The translations under genes were made by a program, and so were the position numbers. The notes beneath the pieces are model-generated. The model saw only the letters and a list, made by a program, of their open reading frames with translations, was not told where the DNA came from and searched no databases. A stretch of DNA of 64,000 nt from Sandaracinobacteroides saxicola (GTDB lineage Bacteria; Pseudomonadota; Alphaproteobacteria; Sphingomonadales; Sphingomonadaceae): contig NZ_CP059851.1 of the NCBI RefSeq assembly GCF_014117445.1, positions 2,232,001 to 2,296,000 of the forward strand, read 5' to 3'. Of this stretch, positions 11,168-19,351 are shown one piece after another (within the stretch, counting starts at the first letter, position 1; every line of letters begins with the position of its first letter).

Positions 11168-11193
11168 CCCGGCCCCCGCGCAGGGGGACCGGG
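11168..11193 (-). promoter_or_regulatory. Intercistronic hairpin between decarboxylase and DHS-like gene
   Basis: On the minus strand CCCGG(T)CCCCCTG pairs with CGGGGGCCGGG and is followed by TTCCTTT, just before the DHS-like Shine-Dalgarno. It could weaken read-through, as a partial terminator or attenuator, or protect mRNA ends so that the two genes are expressed at different levels. Confidence 0.5.
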
Positions 11194-11214
11194 TCGTCAT
11201 ATCCCTGTAACCCT

Positions 11215-12441
11215 TTACTTCCCGCTTTTTGCGAAAAGATGACGGACATTGCCCGGCAGTTCGACCGGTTCCGGCGTGCCGGTGATCAGGCTGGACATCG
11301 GCGCGTCGCCGACCTCCACCGACTGGCACAGGCAATCGCCAAAGCCGTTGAACCCGGTGCGCATGGCGCTGCCATAGGCGCCCAGCTGGCCGATCTCCAG
11401 ATAGTCACCGGCCTGCACGTCGGCGGGCAGCACGAACGGCCCCTTCATATGGTCCATGTCGTCGCAGGTCGGACCATAGAAATCATAGTCGAGCGGCTTG
11501 GCATGCGACGCCACCTCCCGCACCAGCGCCACCGGATAGCGCCAGGCGACATGCGCGGCATCAAACAACTGGCCATAGGCGCCGTCGTTGATGAACAGCG
11601 TGTCGTCCCGCCGCTTCTCCACGCGCACCAGCAGGCTGGAATAATCCGCGCACAGTGCCCGCCCCGGCTCGCACCACAGCTCGGCGGAGTAGCTGACCGG
11701 CAGCGCCTCGAACCCGCGATGGATCACCGCGAAATAGGCGGCGAGCGCCGGCGGTTCCATCCCCGGATAGCGCGACGGAAAACCGCCGCCAACATCGATC
11801 ACATCCACCGTCACGCTGGCCGCCACGATCGCCGCGCGCGTCAGCGCCAGCGCGTCGGCATAGGCCTGCGGAGTCATCGCCTGGCTGCCGACATGGAAAC
11901 AGATGCCCAGCGCATCGGCCACCTGCCGCGTTGCCATCAGCAGCGCCGGCGCGTCGGTCAGGGAAACCCCGAACTTCGAGGCCAGGCTCAGCTTGCTGTG
12001 CGCCGACGAGACCCGCAGGCGTACGCACAGCGTCAGGTCCGCGGCGTTCACGCCATCGGTCGCGGTCGCCGCGACGATCTTCGCCAGCTCCTCATGGCTG
12101 TCCAGGCTGAAGATGCGCACGCCGAGCGCATGATAGGCCTCGGCGATTGCTTCCGGCGCCTTCACCGGATGCATGAAGGCCAGCGTGGCTTCGGGCAGCA
12201 GGTCGCGCACCAGACGGGCTTCCGTCAGGCTGGCGACGTCGAAATGCCGGATGCCGCCCTCCCACAGCAGCCGGATCAGCTCCGGCGTGGGATTGGCCTT
12301 CACGGCATAGAAGCTCTTGCCGGGAAATTCCGACGCGAACAAGGCCGCCGCAGCGATCGCTGCATGCGGGCGGACCAGGGTGACGGGCGCTGCCGGTCGC
12401 AGCGCGCGCGCTACCCGAAGCGCGTTATGATGCTTTGCCAA
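11215..12441 (-). CDS. Fold-III PLP-dependent ornithine/lysine-type decarboxylase
   Basis: A 408-residue decarboxylase of the alanine-racemase fold, the eukaryotic ODC type. PLP-binding Lys48 is in FYAVKAN, the phosphate-binding stretch is DVGGGFP, the substrate region is WCEPGRALC, and the catalytic Cys (about residue 326) is in FYGPTCDDMDHM. It makes putrescine or cadaverine; the substrate cannot be fixed from sequence. The start is TTG at 12441, eight to nine nt after a strong GGAGG. The frame is open further upstream, but no comparable ribosome site exists there. It is transcribed with the DHS-like gene. Confidence 0.88.
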   Translation of the reverse strand: MAKHHNALRVARALRPAAPVTLVRPHAAIAAAALFASEFPGKSFYAVKANPTPELIRLLWEGGIRHFDVASLTEARLVRDLLPEATLAFMHPVKAPEAIAEAYHALGVRIFSLDSHEELAKIVAATATDGVNAADLTLCVRLRVSSAHSKLSLASKFGVSLTDAPALLMATRQVADALGICFHVGSQAMTPQAYADALALTRAAIVAASVTVDVIDVGGGFPSRYPGMEPPALAAYFAVIHRGFEALPVSYSAELWCEPGRALCADYSSLLVRVEKRRDDTLFINDGAYGQLFDAAHVAWRYPVALVREVASHAKPLDYDFYGPTCDDMDHMKGPFVLPADVQAGDYLEIGQLGAYGSAMRTGFNGFGDCLCQSVEVGDAPMSSLITGTPEPVELPGNVRHLFAKSGK

Positions 12442-12514
12442 CTCAAGGGACCTCCGGTGTGCTGTTGCAAACAAGCTGCCTTGCGGTGGAAGTCCCATGG
12501 GGCAGCGGAGGCGC

Positions 12515-12543
12515 GATTTAGGGCGTGACCCCCCCCATGTAAA
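12515..12543 (-). promoter_or_regulatory. Sigma-70-type promoter for the decarboxylase operon
   Basis: On the minus strand TTTACA (12543-12538) and TAAATC (12520-12515) are spaced by exactly 17 bp. This predicts a leader of about 65 nt before the TTG start at 12441. A purine/pyrimidine hairpin-like stretch lies upstream. Confidence 0.55.
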
Positions 12544-12591
12544 GGCTTTTTTTGTGACAGCGAAAAACGCGATTTTCCGCTGATGCGTCAA

Positions 12592-12630
12592 CGGCTTGTC
12601 AGCACCGCTCGCAGCGGTTCCGACAAGCCG
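12592..12630. terminator. Long inverted repeat behind the second PEP-CTERM gene
   Basis: CGGCTTGTC (12592-12600) pairs with GACAAGCCG (12622-12630), and ACCGCT with AGCGGT inside it, giving a 39-nt hairpin. It lies 30 bp beyond the stop of the PEP-CTERM gene on the minus strand. There is no clear T run, so its role as a terminator is uncertain. Confidence 0.45.
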
Positions 12631-12659
12631 TCAACCAGCCGTCAAAACGGCGTCGCCCC

Positions 12660-13331
12660 TCAGGCGATGCGGTGCAGCCCCAGCATGGCCTTGCGGCGCC
12701 GGATCGCCACGCCGACCAGGCCGAAACCGGCCACCATCATCGCCCAGGTCGCCGGCTCGGGAATGGGCAGCGTGTAGCGCAGCTGCGCCACCGCGAAGCC
12801 GCGCGCACCGGAATCGGCCGTCACCGTCACACTGGTGAACCTGTTGGCGCCGTCATAGACCGCGGCCAGCAGCCGCGCCCCGGAATTGCCAACGATCGAC
12901 CGGCTGATCGAACCGACCAGCGTCGCCCCATTGTAATAATCGACGGTGAAGCCGTGCGTGCCGAAATCATTCGGCTCCGCTTCGAACCCCCACGCCGTCA
13001 CCGGCTTCGAGAAGGTGAAGGTCAGCATGCCGGCGCCCTGCGTCGACCAGACCCGCGGGTTGCTCTGCTCGGTATCGGGCGGCGAGCCCCAGGTCGCCCA
13101 GCCACTGCCCACCGTGATCGGCCGCAGCGAGGTGGAGAAGGACACCGTGAGATCGACATCGCCCCAGCTGGTGCGCGCGCCCGGGCTGGACGGCACGCCG
13201 ATCAATGTGGTGTTGCTGCGATAGGTCGCGTCCGGTGACAGGACCTGGGTAATTGCCCCCACCGGTGCGGCAAAACCGATGCCGCCAAGCGCCATGGCAA
13301 TGATGATGAAGTTACGCCCCCTGCTACGCAT
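12660..13331 (-). CDS. PEP-CTERM sorting-domain secreted protein
   Basis: A 223-residue exported protein with a signal peptide (MRSRGRNFIIIAMALGGIGF), a beta-rich extracellular domain and the C-terminal tail IPEPATWAMMVAGFGLVG followed by RRRK. The tail is nearly the same as in the protein at 7.1-7.7 kb, so both should use the same exosortase. The middle (WGFEAEPNDFGTHGFTVDYY) resembles domains of this class that bind carbohydrate, but this is only inferred. The ATG at 13331 has GGGGAGGTTGAG upstream. Confidence 0.9.
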   Translation of the reverse strand: MRSRGRNFIIIAMALGGIGFAAPVGAITQVLSPDATYRSNTTLIGVPSSPGARTSWGDVDLTVSFSTSLRPITVGSGWATWGSPPDTEQSNPRVWSTQGAGMLTFTFSKPVTAWGFEAEPNDFGTHGFTVDYYNGATLVGSISRSIVGNSGARLLAAVYDGANRFTSVTVTADSGARGFAVAQLRYTLPIPEPATWAMMVAGFGLVGVAIRRRKAMLGLHRIA

Positions 13332-13666
13332 CTCAACCTCCCCATGAAGAGAAATAGTGGCGCAAGCATAGCATAAAGCTGCCCGCCCGTCGACTGGCGC
13401 AACACGGGAAAAGGCTGAAATCATGTAAAAATTGCCGACTTGGCAGTGTCAGTGACGTCGACGCTCCATAAGCGCCACTGTTGGCTTGTTTGACATCCAA
13501 CCCGTCCGCAATCGAAAAAAACGCCATTTCGCACCCATCGGCCACAACCGGTCGGCGCCGGAATATATTGGCACTGTGATGGACATGAAATTGACCCGAT
13601 GGCGCCTGCACCGCCCGCCGCGAATCAGCTGCGGCGCGGCCTGCGCCGGAAATTCCGCCCGCAGCC
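13332..13666. other. 335-bp gene-free stretch
   Basis: Relatively AT-rich DNA between the ACP gene (stop at 13667, minus strand) and the PEP-CTERM gene (start at 13331, minus strand). It presumably holds the promoter of the PEP-CTERM gene and the end of the ACP transcript. An imperfect repeat (GCCGACTTGGCAGTG and CGCCACTGTTGGC) is visible near 13435-13480. No convincing small gene is seen. Confidence 0.4.
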
Positions 13667-13951
13667 TCAGCTGCTGCGCAGTTTCCTCGCGACGAAATCG
13701 CTCAGGCTTCCCAGCGTCTCGAACAGCTCGCCGTCCACCTCGTCATCGTCGATGATGATGCCGAAACGGTCCTCGATCGCCGTCAGCACGGTGGCCACCG
13801 CCATCGAATCCAGCTCCGGCAGCGCCCCGAACAGCCGGCTGTCCTGCCGCAGCCCGGCACGGCTCGCCACCGACAGGGACAGCGCCGCGCCCAGCACCGC
13901 GGCGACATCCGCATCGATCCGGTCACTGGGGGGCGGGTTGAGCGTGGCCAT
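13667..13951 (-). CDS. Acyl carrier protein-like protein
   Basis: A 94-residue acidic protein with the phosphopantetheine attachment motif LDSMAV (Ser in DSM) and the usual helices after it (VLTAIEDRFGIIIDDDEVDGE). It probably carries an acyl or aminoacyl group for a dedicated pathway rather than general fatty acid synthesis, since it stands alone and is divergent from canonical AcpP. Stand-alone ACPs like this accompany exosortase/polysaccharide loci, and a PEP-CTERM gene lies next to it. The start is uncertain; ATG 13951 is the first that gives a normal length. Confidence 0.78.
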   Translation of the reverse strand: MATLNPPPSDRIDADVAAVLGAALSLSVASRAGLRQDSRLFGALPELDSMAVATVLTAIEDRFGIIIDDDEVDGELFETLGSLSDFVARKLRSS

Positions 13952-14049
13952 GCCGTTCAGCTGTGATTGTTTCAGACCTGTGAAGGGCAGCGCGTTAGCC
14001 AGCAGGGCCGCGGTTGGCAATCCCCGCGATGCGCTCTAAACGCCCCGCC

Positions 14050-14844
14050 ATGCAGCGCGCTTTCACGAAAATGCACGGCCTCGGCAATGATTTCGCCGTG
14101 TTCGACGCGCGCGCCCAGCCCTTCACCCCCACGCCGGCGCAGGCGCGCCACATCGCCGACCGCCGGCGCGGCGTCGGCTGCGACCAGCTCATCCTGATCG
14201 AGCCCAGCACCCGCGCCGACGCCTTCATGCGCATCTTCAACCCCGACGGCAGCGAGGCGGAGGCCTGCGGCAACGCCACCCGCTGCGTCGCCAGCCTGCT
14301 CGGACGCAGCGCCACCATCGAAACCCGCGCCGGCCTGCTGCGCACCCGGACCATCGATCGCGCCGTCCGCGTCGACATGGGCCAGGCCCGCTTCGGCTGG
14401 CAGGAGGTGCCGCTCGCCTATGCCATGGACACCAGCGCGCTGCCGGTCGGCTGGGATGGCCTCGCCCACCCCGTGGCGCTTTCCATGGGCAACCCGCACC
14501 TGGTGTTCATCGTCCCCGATGTCGACGCCGTCGACCTCGCCGCGCTCGGCCCGGTGATCGAACAGGACCCGCTCTTCCCGCAGCGGATCAACGTCAACAT
14601 TGTCCAAATCACCAGTGAAACGGCAGTTCGCCACCGCGTGTGGGAACGCGGCGCCGGCCTGACCGAGGCCTGCGGCTCGGGCGCCTGCGCCGTTGGCGCC
14701 GCACTGGTGAAACGGCGCCTCACCCATGCAACGCTCACGGTGCACATGCCCGGCGGCGCACTGCTGATCGAGGTCGCCGAGGACTTCGCTGTCGCCATGA
14801 CCGGGCCCGTGGCGACCGCCTTCTCCGGCGTGATCAAGCTGTGA
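14050..14844 (+). CDS. dapF: Diaminopimelate epimerase DapF
   Basis: A 264-residue epimerase converting LL- to meso-diaminopimelate for lysine and peptidoglycan. Both catalytic cysteines are present: Cys73 in EACGNATRC and Cys208 in EACGSGACAVGAA. The N-terminus FTKMHGLGNDF is typical, so the ATG at 14050 is chosen over one at 14029. It is the first gene of a tightly overlapping operon with mtaB, ftsY and yciB (GTGA overlap with mtaB). Confidence 0.95.
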   Translation: MQRAFTKMHGLGNDFAVFDARAQPFTPTPAQARHIADRRRGVGCDQLILIEPSTRADAFMRIFNPDGSEAEACGNATRCVASLLGRSATIETRAGLLRTRTIDRAVRVDMGQARFGWQEVPLAYAMDTSALPVGWDGLAHPVALSMGNPHLVFIVPDVDAVDLAALGPVIEQDPLFPQRINVNIVQITSETAVRHRVWERGAGLTEACGSGACAVGAALVKRRLTHATLTVHMPGGALLIEVAEDFAVAMTGPVATAFSGVIKL

Positions 14845-16079
14845 CCGGCATCATCCCAAGCAACGTCGTCACCCAGGGCTGCCGCCTCAACCTGGCGCAG
14901 GCCGACGCGCTCGCCGCGCTCTCCGCCGGCCGCACCGTCATCAACAGCTGCGCCGTCACCGCTGAAGCCGTCCGCGACGCGCGTGCCGCCGCGAAACGCG
15001 CGCTGCGCGACCACCCGGGCGCCGACATCATCGTCACCGGCTGCGCCGCCGAAGTCGAACCCCAGCGCTTCGCTGACCTCCCCGTCCGCCTCATCGGCAA
15101 CCGCGCCAAATTCGATCCTTTCAGCTGGCGCGCCACAGAGACCGGCCAAAGCTCCTCCCCCACTTGGGGGGGAGGCGACTCGCGCCAGCGAGCGGGAGGG
15201 GGTCTCCCCGCCTGGCCCAATGCTCTCGCAACCACCGCCCGGGCGCGCGGCTTCGTCGCCGTGCAGGACGGCTGCGACCATCGCTGCACCTTCTGCATCA
15301 TCGCCCCCGCCCGCGGCCCGGCGCGTTCCGCCCCCATCGAGACCGTCGTCGCCGCCGTCACCCGCCTCGTTGAACAGGGCGTCAACGAAATCGTCCTCAC
15401 CGGGGTCGACGTCACCAGTTGGGGCCAGGACCTCCCCGGCAGCCGCGCCTTCGGCACGCTGGTGCAGGCGCTGCTCACCCGCGTCCCCGCCCTCCCCCGC
15501 CTCCGCCTCAGCAGCCTGGACGCCGCGGAGGCCGACCCGGCACTGCTCGAAGCGCTCGCCGATCCGCGCCTGATGCCGCACCTGCACCTCAGCCTGCAAT
15601 CGGGCGACGACCTGGTCCTGAAGCGCATGAAGCGCCGCCACGCCCGCGCCGACGCGGTCCGTCTGGTCGAACGCATCAAGGGGATCCGCCCCGACATGGC
15701 ATTCGGCGCCGACATCATCGCCGGCTTCCCGACGGAAAGCGCCGAGGCCCACGCCAAAAGCCTGAAACTGCTGGACGACTGCGATATCGTCCACGCCCAC
15801 ATCTTCGCCTACAGCCCGCGCGCCGGCACGCCGGCCGCCCGCATGCCAGCCGTCCCGCCGGCCGTCGCCAGGGCCCGCGCCGCCGAATTGCGCGCCGCCG
15901 CCGCAACCCGCCACGGCCGTTGGCTGCACCAATGGATCGGCACGCCGCTCGATATCGTGGCCGAGGGCGAGCGCGGCTGGTCGCCGCACTATGCCAGCGT
16001 CGCGCTGCCCGCCGGAAGCCCGCGTGGCGCGATTGTCCGCGTGACTCCCACCCGCATCGAGGGCAACGGCCTGGCATGA
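14841..16079 (+). CDS. mtaB: tRNA (N6-threonylcarbamoyladenosine-C2) methylthiotransferase MtaB, with an in-frame repeat insertion
   Basis: A 412-residue radical-SAM methylthiotransferase that converts t6A37 to ms2t6A in tRNA. The N-terminal UPF0004 domain carries Cys residues for one iron-sulfur cluster (TQGC, NSCAV, TGCAA). The radical-SAM motif is CDHRCTFC. A short Gly/Ser/Arg-rich linker between the domains (about residues 104-122, SSSPTWGGGDSRQRAGGG) is encoded by a dispersed hairpin repeat. The GTG start overlaps the dapF stop and the stop overlaps the ftsY start (ATGA). No C-terminal TRAM domain is evident. Confidence 0.92.
   Translation: MTGIIPSNVVTQGCRLNLAQADALAALSAGRTVINSCAVTAEAVRDARAAAKRALRDHPGADIIVTGCAAEVEPQRFADLPVRLIGNRAKFDPFSWRATETGQSSSPTWGGGDSRQRAGGGLPAWPNALATTARARGFVAVQDGCDHRCTFCIIAPARGPARSAPIETVVAAVTRLVEQGVNEIVLTGVDVTSWGQDLPGSRAFGTLVQALLTRVPALPRLRLSSLDAAEADPALLEALADPRLMPHLHLSLQSGDDLVLKRMKRRHARADAVRLVERIKGIRPDMAFGADIIAGFPTESAEAHAKSLKLLDDCDIVHAHIFAYSPRAGTPAARMPAVPPAVARARAAELRAAAATRHGRWLHQWIGTPLDIVAEGERGWSPHYASVALPAGSPRGAIVRVTPTRIEGNGLA
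15154..15202 (+). repeat. Type I double-hairpin repeat inside mtaB
   Basis: CCTCCCCCACTT-GGGGGGAGG, then GACTCGCGC/GCGAGC, then GGGAGGGGG: the same plan as the intergenic copies at 17.6, 39.6 and 47.5 kb. It is read through in frame within the mtaB linker. Confidence 0.8.
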
Positions 16080-17014
16080 CCGACACCACCGAAAAGACCG
16101 GCTGGCTCGCCCGCATGCGCGGCGGCCTCGCCCGCTCCACCGAGAAGCTGGGCGCCAGCCTCTCCGGCCTGATCGGCGGCGGCGCCATCGACGCCGAGAC
16201 CATCGAGGCGATCGAGGAGGCGCTGATCGCCGCCGACCTCGGCCCCGCCTTCGCCGCCCGCCTCGCCGCGCGCCTGGCGGACGAGCGCCAGCGCGGCAGC
16301 ATCACGGAGAAACAGGCCCGCGCCCTGATCGCCCGCGAAATCGCCGCCGTGCTCGCCCCCGTCGCCCGCCCGCTGGAGATCACCGCCTTCCCCCGCCCGC
16401 ACACCATCCTGGTCGTCGGCGTCAACGGCAGCGGCAAGACCACCACCATCGCCAAGCTGGGTCATTTGTTCCAGGAGGCCGACTATGGCGTGATGTTCGC
16501 CGCCGGCGACACCTTCCGCGCCGCCGCGGTCGAACAGCTGAAGGTCTGGGGCAGCCGGCTGGACATCCCCGTCATCAGTGCCGAGGTCGGCGCCGACGCC
16601 GCCGGCCTCGCCTATACCGCGATGGAACAGGGCCGCGCCTCGGGCCGCGACGTGCTCTTGGTCGATACCGCCGGCCGGCTGCAGAACAAGGGCGGGCTGA
16701 TGGAGGAGCTGGCGAAGGTGAAGCGCGTGCTGGCGAAACAGCTGCCGGCCGCGCCGCACGACGTGCTGCTGGTGCTGGACGCCACCACCGGCCAGAATGC
16801 GCTGGAACAGATCCGCGTCTTCCAGGAAATCGGCGGCGTCACCGGCCTCGTCATGACCAAGCTCGACGGTACCGCGCGCGGCGGCGTGCTGGTCGCCGCC
16901 GCCGAACGTTTCCGCCTGCCGATCCATGCCATCGGCGTCGGCGAAAAACTGGGCGACCTGCGCCCGTTCGACGCGCGGGCCTTCGCCGATGCCCTTGCCG
17001 GAGTGAATGAATGA
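16076..17014 (+). CDS. ftsY: Signal recognition particle receptor FtsY
   Basis: A 312-residue SRP GTPase that docks ribosome-nascent-chain/SRP complexes at the membrane. It has the helical N domain, then the G domain with the P-loop GVNGSGKTTTIAKLG, DTAGR and TKLDGTARGG. The acidic A domain of E. coli FtsY is missing, as is usual in this class. The start overlaps the mtaB stop and the stop overlaps the yciB start, so translation is coupled. Confidence 0.96.
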   Translation: MTDTTEKTGWLARMRGGLARSTEKLGASLSGLIGGGAIDAETIEAIEEALIAADLGPAFAARLAARLADERQRGSITEKQARALIAREIAAVLAPVARPLEITAFPRPHTILVVGVNGSGKTTTIAKLGHLFQEADYGVMFAAGDTFRAAAVEQLKVWGSRLDIPVISAEVGADAAGLAYTAMEQGRASGRDVLLVDTAGRLQNKGGLMEELAKVKRVLAKQLPAAPHDVLLVLDATTGQNALEQIRVFQEIGGVTGLVMTKLDGTARGGVLVAAAERFRLPIHAIGVGEKLGDLRPFDARAFADALAGVNE

Positions 17015-17604
17015 GCGAGAAAGCTGAACTTCAGGGCGTGTCGAAACTGCTGGTCGATTTCGGCCCGATGCTGGTCTTCTTCGGCGCCTATCAGGTGATG
17101 AAGCGCGCCTATGGCATGGCCGATACGCAGGCGACCGTCTGGGCCACCGGCATCTTCATGGTCGCCGTCGCCATCAGCATGGTCTTCGCCTACGTCCGCA
17201 TCCGCCGCATTCCCGCCATGCTGTGGTTCACCGCCGCGCTGGTCGGCATCTTCGGCGGGCTGACGATCTGGCTGCAGGACGACACCTTCATCAAGATGAA
17301 GCCGACCATCCTCTATGCCCTGTTCGGCGCCATCCTGTTCTTTGGCCTGTGGCGCGGCACCAACTATCTGAAACTGCTGCTGGGCAAGGCGTTCGAAGGG
17401 CTGAGCGACGAAGGCTGGAACGGCCTGACCCGGCGCTGGGCCATCTTCTTCGTAGCGATGGCGGTGCTGAACGAAGTGATCTGGCGCAGCTTCTCCACCG
17501 ACATCTGGTTCCACTTCAAGACCTGGGGCGACGTCGCCCTCACCTTCGTCTTCGCGCTCGCCATGTCCCCCTACATGATGAAACATGGGGTGAAGTGGGA
17601 GTGA
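17011..17604 (+). CDS. yciB: Inner membrane-spanning protein YciB (septation protein A family)
   Basis: A 197-residue protein with five or six membrane helices. It has the family features LLVDFGPMLVFFGAYQV at the N-terminus and RRWAIFFVAMAVLNEVIWR and KTWGDVALTF near the C-terminus. YciB is linked to cell-envelope synthesis and division. It is the last gene of the dapF operon (ATGA overlap with ftsY) and is followed by a pair of hairpin repeats that may end the transcript. Confidence 0.93.
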   Translation: MSEKAELQGVSKLLVDFGPMLVFFGAYQVMKRAYGMADTQATVWATGIFMVAVAISMVFAYVRIRRIPAMLWFTAALVGIFGGLTIWLQDDTFIKMKPTILYALFGAILFFGLWRGTNYLKLLLGKAFEGLSDEGWNGLTRRWAIFFVAMAVLNEVIWRSFSTDIWFHFKTWGDVALTFVFALAMSPYMMKHGVKWE

Positions 17605-17630
17605 TCGTCCAAGGCAAGCGGCTGCACGCT

Positions 17631-17679
17631 CCTCCCCCACTTGTGGGGGAGGTGTCAGGCGAAGCCTGACGGAGGGGGC
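17631..17679 (+). repeat. Type I double-hairpin repeat
   Basis: CCTCCCCCAC-ttg-TGGGGGAGG, GTCAGGC-gaa-GCCTGAC, GGAGGGGG. The last block can pair with the first as an alternative to the local hairpin. It lies between convergent yciB and the M17 peptidase gene. Confidence 0.8.
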
Positions 17680-17686
17680 AAGTTTT

Positions 17687-17760
17687 CCCCCTCAGCACCC
17701 CAGGAACTTGTTCGTGGGGTGCTGAGGGGGAACGACTCGGCACAGCCGAGCGCAGGGGGC
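17687..17760 (+). repeat. Second, divergent double-hairpin repeat in tandem
   Basis: CCCCCTCAGCACCCC...GGGGTGCTGAGGGGG, then GACTCGGC-aca-GCCGAG, then CGCAGGGGG. It has the same architecture as its neighbour but a longer first stem. Confidence 0.75.
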
Positions 17761-17768
17761 CAGCCCCC

Positions 17769-19307
17769 CTACCGCTCATACCCCCGGATCAGCGCATCGA
17801 ACAGCCGCACGCCCCAGCCGGTCGCCCCCTTCGGCGCCGTGGGGCTGCCCGTGCTGCTCCAGTTCACGCCGGCGATGTCCAGATGCACCCAGGGCGTCGC
17901 CGCCGGCGTCAGATACTGGATGAAATGCGCTGCCAGCCCCGCGCCGGGCCCGCCCCCCTCCACCACATTCTTGATGTCGGCGATCTCGCTCTTCATGTCC
18001 TTGGCATAGTTGGCGTGCAGCGGCAGCCGCCAGATGGCCTCGCCGCTCGCCGTCGCCGCCGCCTGCACCCGCGTCATCAGCGCCTCGTCCCGCGCGAAAG
18101 CGGCGGCGAATTCGTCATCCAGCGCCGCGCGCGCCGCCCCGGTCAGCGTGGCGATGTTCACCAGTGCCGCGGGCCTGAAGCGATCGATGACATATTGGTT
18201 GGCATCGGCCAGCACCAGGCGGCCTTCCGCATCGGTGTTCAGCACCTCCACGGTGCGGCCGTTCATCGTCCGCACCACATCACCGGGGCGCTGCGCGTTA
18301 CCGTCGGGCATGTTCTCAGCGAGCGCCGCGGCCGCGACGACATTGGCCTTCGCCCCCCGCTTCGCCGCGGTCAGCGCCGCGCCGATGGCGCTCGCCGCCC
18401 CGCTCATGTCGGCCTTCATCGCCCACATCCCCAGCCCCGGCTTCAATGAAATCCCGCCGCTGTCGAAGGTGATACCCTTCCCCACCAGCGCCAGCGGCGC
18501 CGCGTCCCCGCCGCCACGAACCTCCACGATCAGCAGCCGCGGCGGCCGCACGCTGCCGATGCCCACCCCCAGGAAACTGCCCATGTTCAGCCGGCGCATG
18601 TCCGCCTCGGTCAGCACGCTGATCCGCACGTTGGGCAGCCCCTTGAAGGCCGCCTGCACCCGCTCCACGAAGCTTTCCGGATAGATGACGTTCGCCGGCT
18701 CGGCCGACAGGTCGCGGCTCAACATCACGCCGGCGACCAGCGCCTCACCGTCCCGCCGGAACCGCGCTTCCGCCCCCGCTTCCGTCGTCACCACGGTCAG
18801 CGGCGCGGTCGGCGGCACCTTCTTGCCATCGGTCTTGTACCGGTCGAAACGATAGCTCCCCAACTGGAAGCCGGTGGCGACCGCCGCCGCGTCCAGCCCG
18901 CCCGCCAGAATGGCGACGGGCGCGTCCATGTCGCGCAACTCGCCGGCGATGCGCCCGCTGGTTTCCAACGCCGGATCCGCCCCCACCACCAGCACCCGCG
19001 CATAGGGCCCCGGCGCCCAGACCGACAGCGTCGTTCCCGCCTTGCCATCATATTTCGCCGCTTCCGCCGCCGCCAGCACCGGTGCCCGCGCCGCCTCGGG
19101 CAGCGACCCTACGGCGGTCCGCAGCGCCTCCATCGACGCGGCGGGGATCGCCACCACGCCCGATGCCGGCACGGCGGCCGCGAACGCCACCGGCCGCAGC
19201 GCGCTGTTGACCGCGGTAGAGGGCAGCACGCCGCCGGGGACGGGCACCGTTCCCTGGGCGATGGCAGGCGACGCGGCGGCGAGCAGCAGGGCAGCAAGAA
19301 GGCGCAT
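17769..19307 (-). CDS. Exported leucyl aminopeptidase (M17 family)
   Basis: A 512-residue M17 metallo-aminopeptidase with an N-terminal signal peptide (MRLLAALLLAAASPAIA), which cytosolic PepA lacks. It is therefore expected in the periplasm. Metal and active-site motifs are LVGKGITFDSGGISLKP, KADMSGAA and NTDAEGRLVLADA, the PROSITE-type signature. CGGAG lies upstream of the ATG and a 17-bp palindrome sits 28-44 bp before the start. It ends against the repeat cluster behind yciB. Confidence 0.9.
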   Translation of the reverse strand: MRLLAALLLAAASPAIAQGTVPVPGGVLPSTAVNSALRPVAFAAAVPASGVVAIPAASMEALRTAVGSLPEAARAPVLAAAEAAKYDGKAGTTLSVWAPGPYARVLVVGADPALETSGRIAGELRDMDAPVAILAGGLDAAAVATGFQLGSYRFDRYKTDGKKVPPTAPLTVVTTEAGAEARFRRDGEALVAGVMLSRDLSAEPANVIYPESFVERVQAAFKGLPNVRISVLTEADMRRLNMGSFLGVGIGSVRPPRLLIVEVRGGGDAAPLALVGKGITFDSGGISLKPGLGMWAMKADMSGAASAIGAALTAAKRGAKANVVAAAALAENMPDGNAQRPGDVVRTMNGRTVEVLNTDAEGRLVLADANQYVIDRFRPAALVNIATLTGAARAALDDEFAAAFARDEALMTRVQAAATASGEAIWRLPLHANYAKDMKSEIADIKNVVEGGGPGAGLAAHFIQYLTPAATPWVHLDIAGVNWSSTGSPTAPKGATGWGVRLFDALIRGYER

Positions 19308-19334
19308 GGAAACTCCGATTGTTACAGTATTGCA

Positions 19335-19351
19335 ATGTTACCTAGTAACAT
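19335..19351. promoter_or_regulatory. 17-bp inverted repeat upstream of the M17 peptidase
   Basis: ATGTTAC-CTA-GTAACAT, a perfect 7-bp-arm palindrome just upstream of the ribosome site, in otherwise AT-rich promoter-like DNA. This fits a TetR- or MarR-type operator. Confidence 0.5.

Noticed and set aside
10087-12528. Open frame of about 800 codons opposite the polyamine genes
   Set aside because: Antisense shadow of two well-supported enzymes; the translation has a His/Arg-rich random composition.
13333-13611. Possible 92-residue gene on the minus strand
   Set aside because: No ribosome site, no recognisable domain, and it would cover the promoter of the PEP-CTERM gene.
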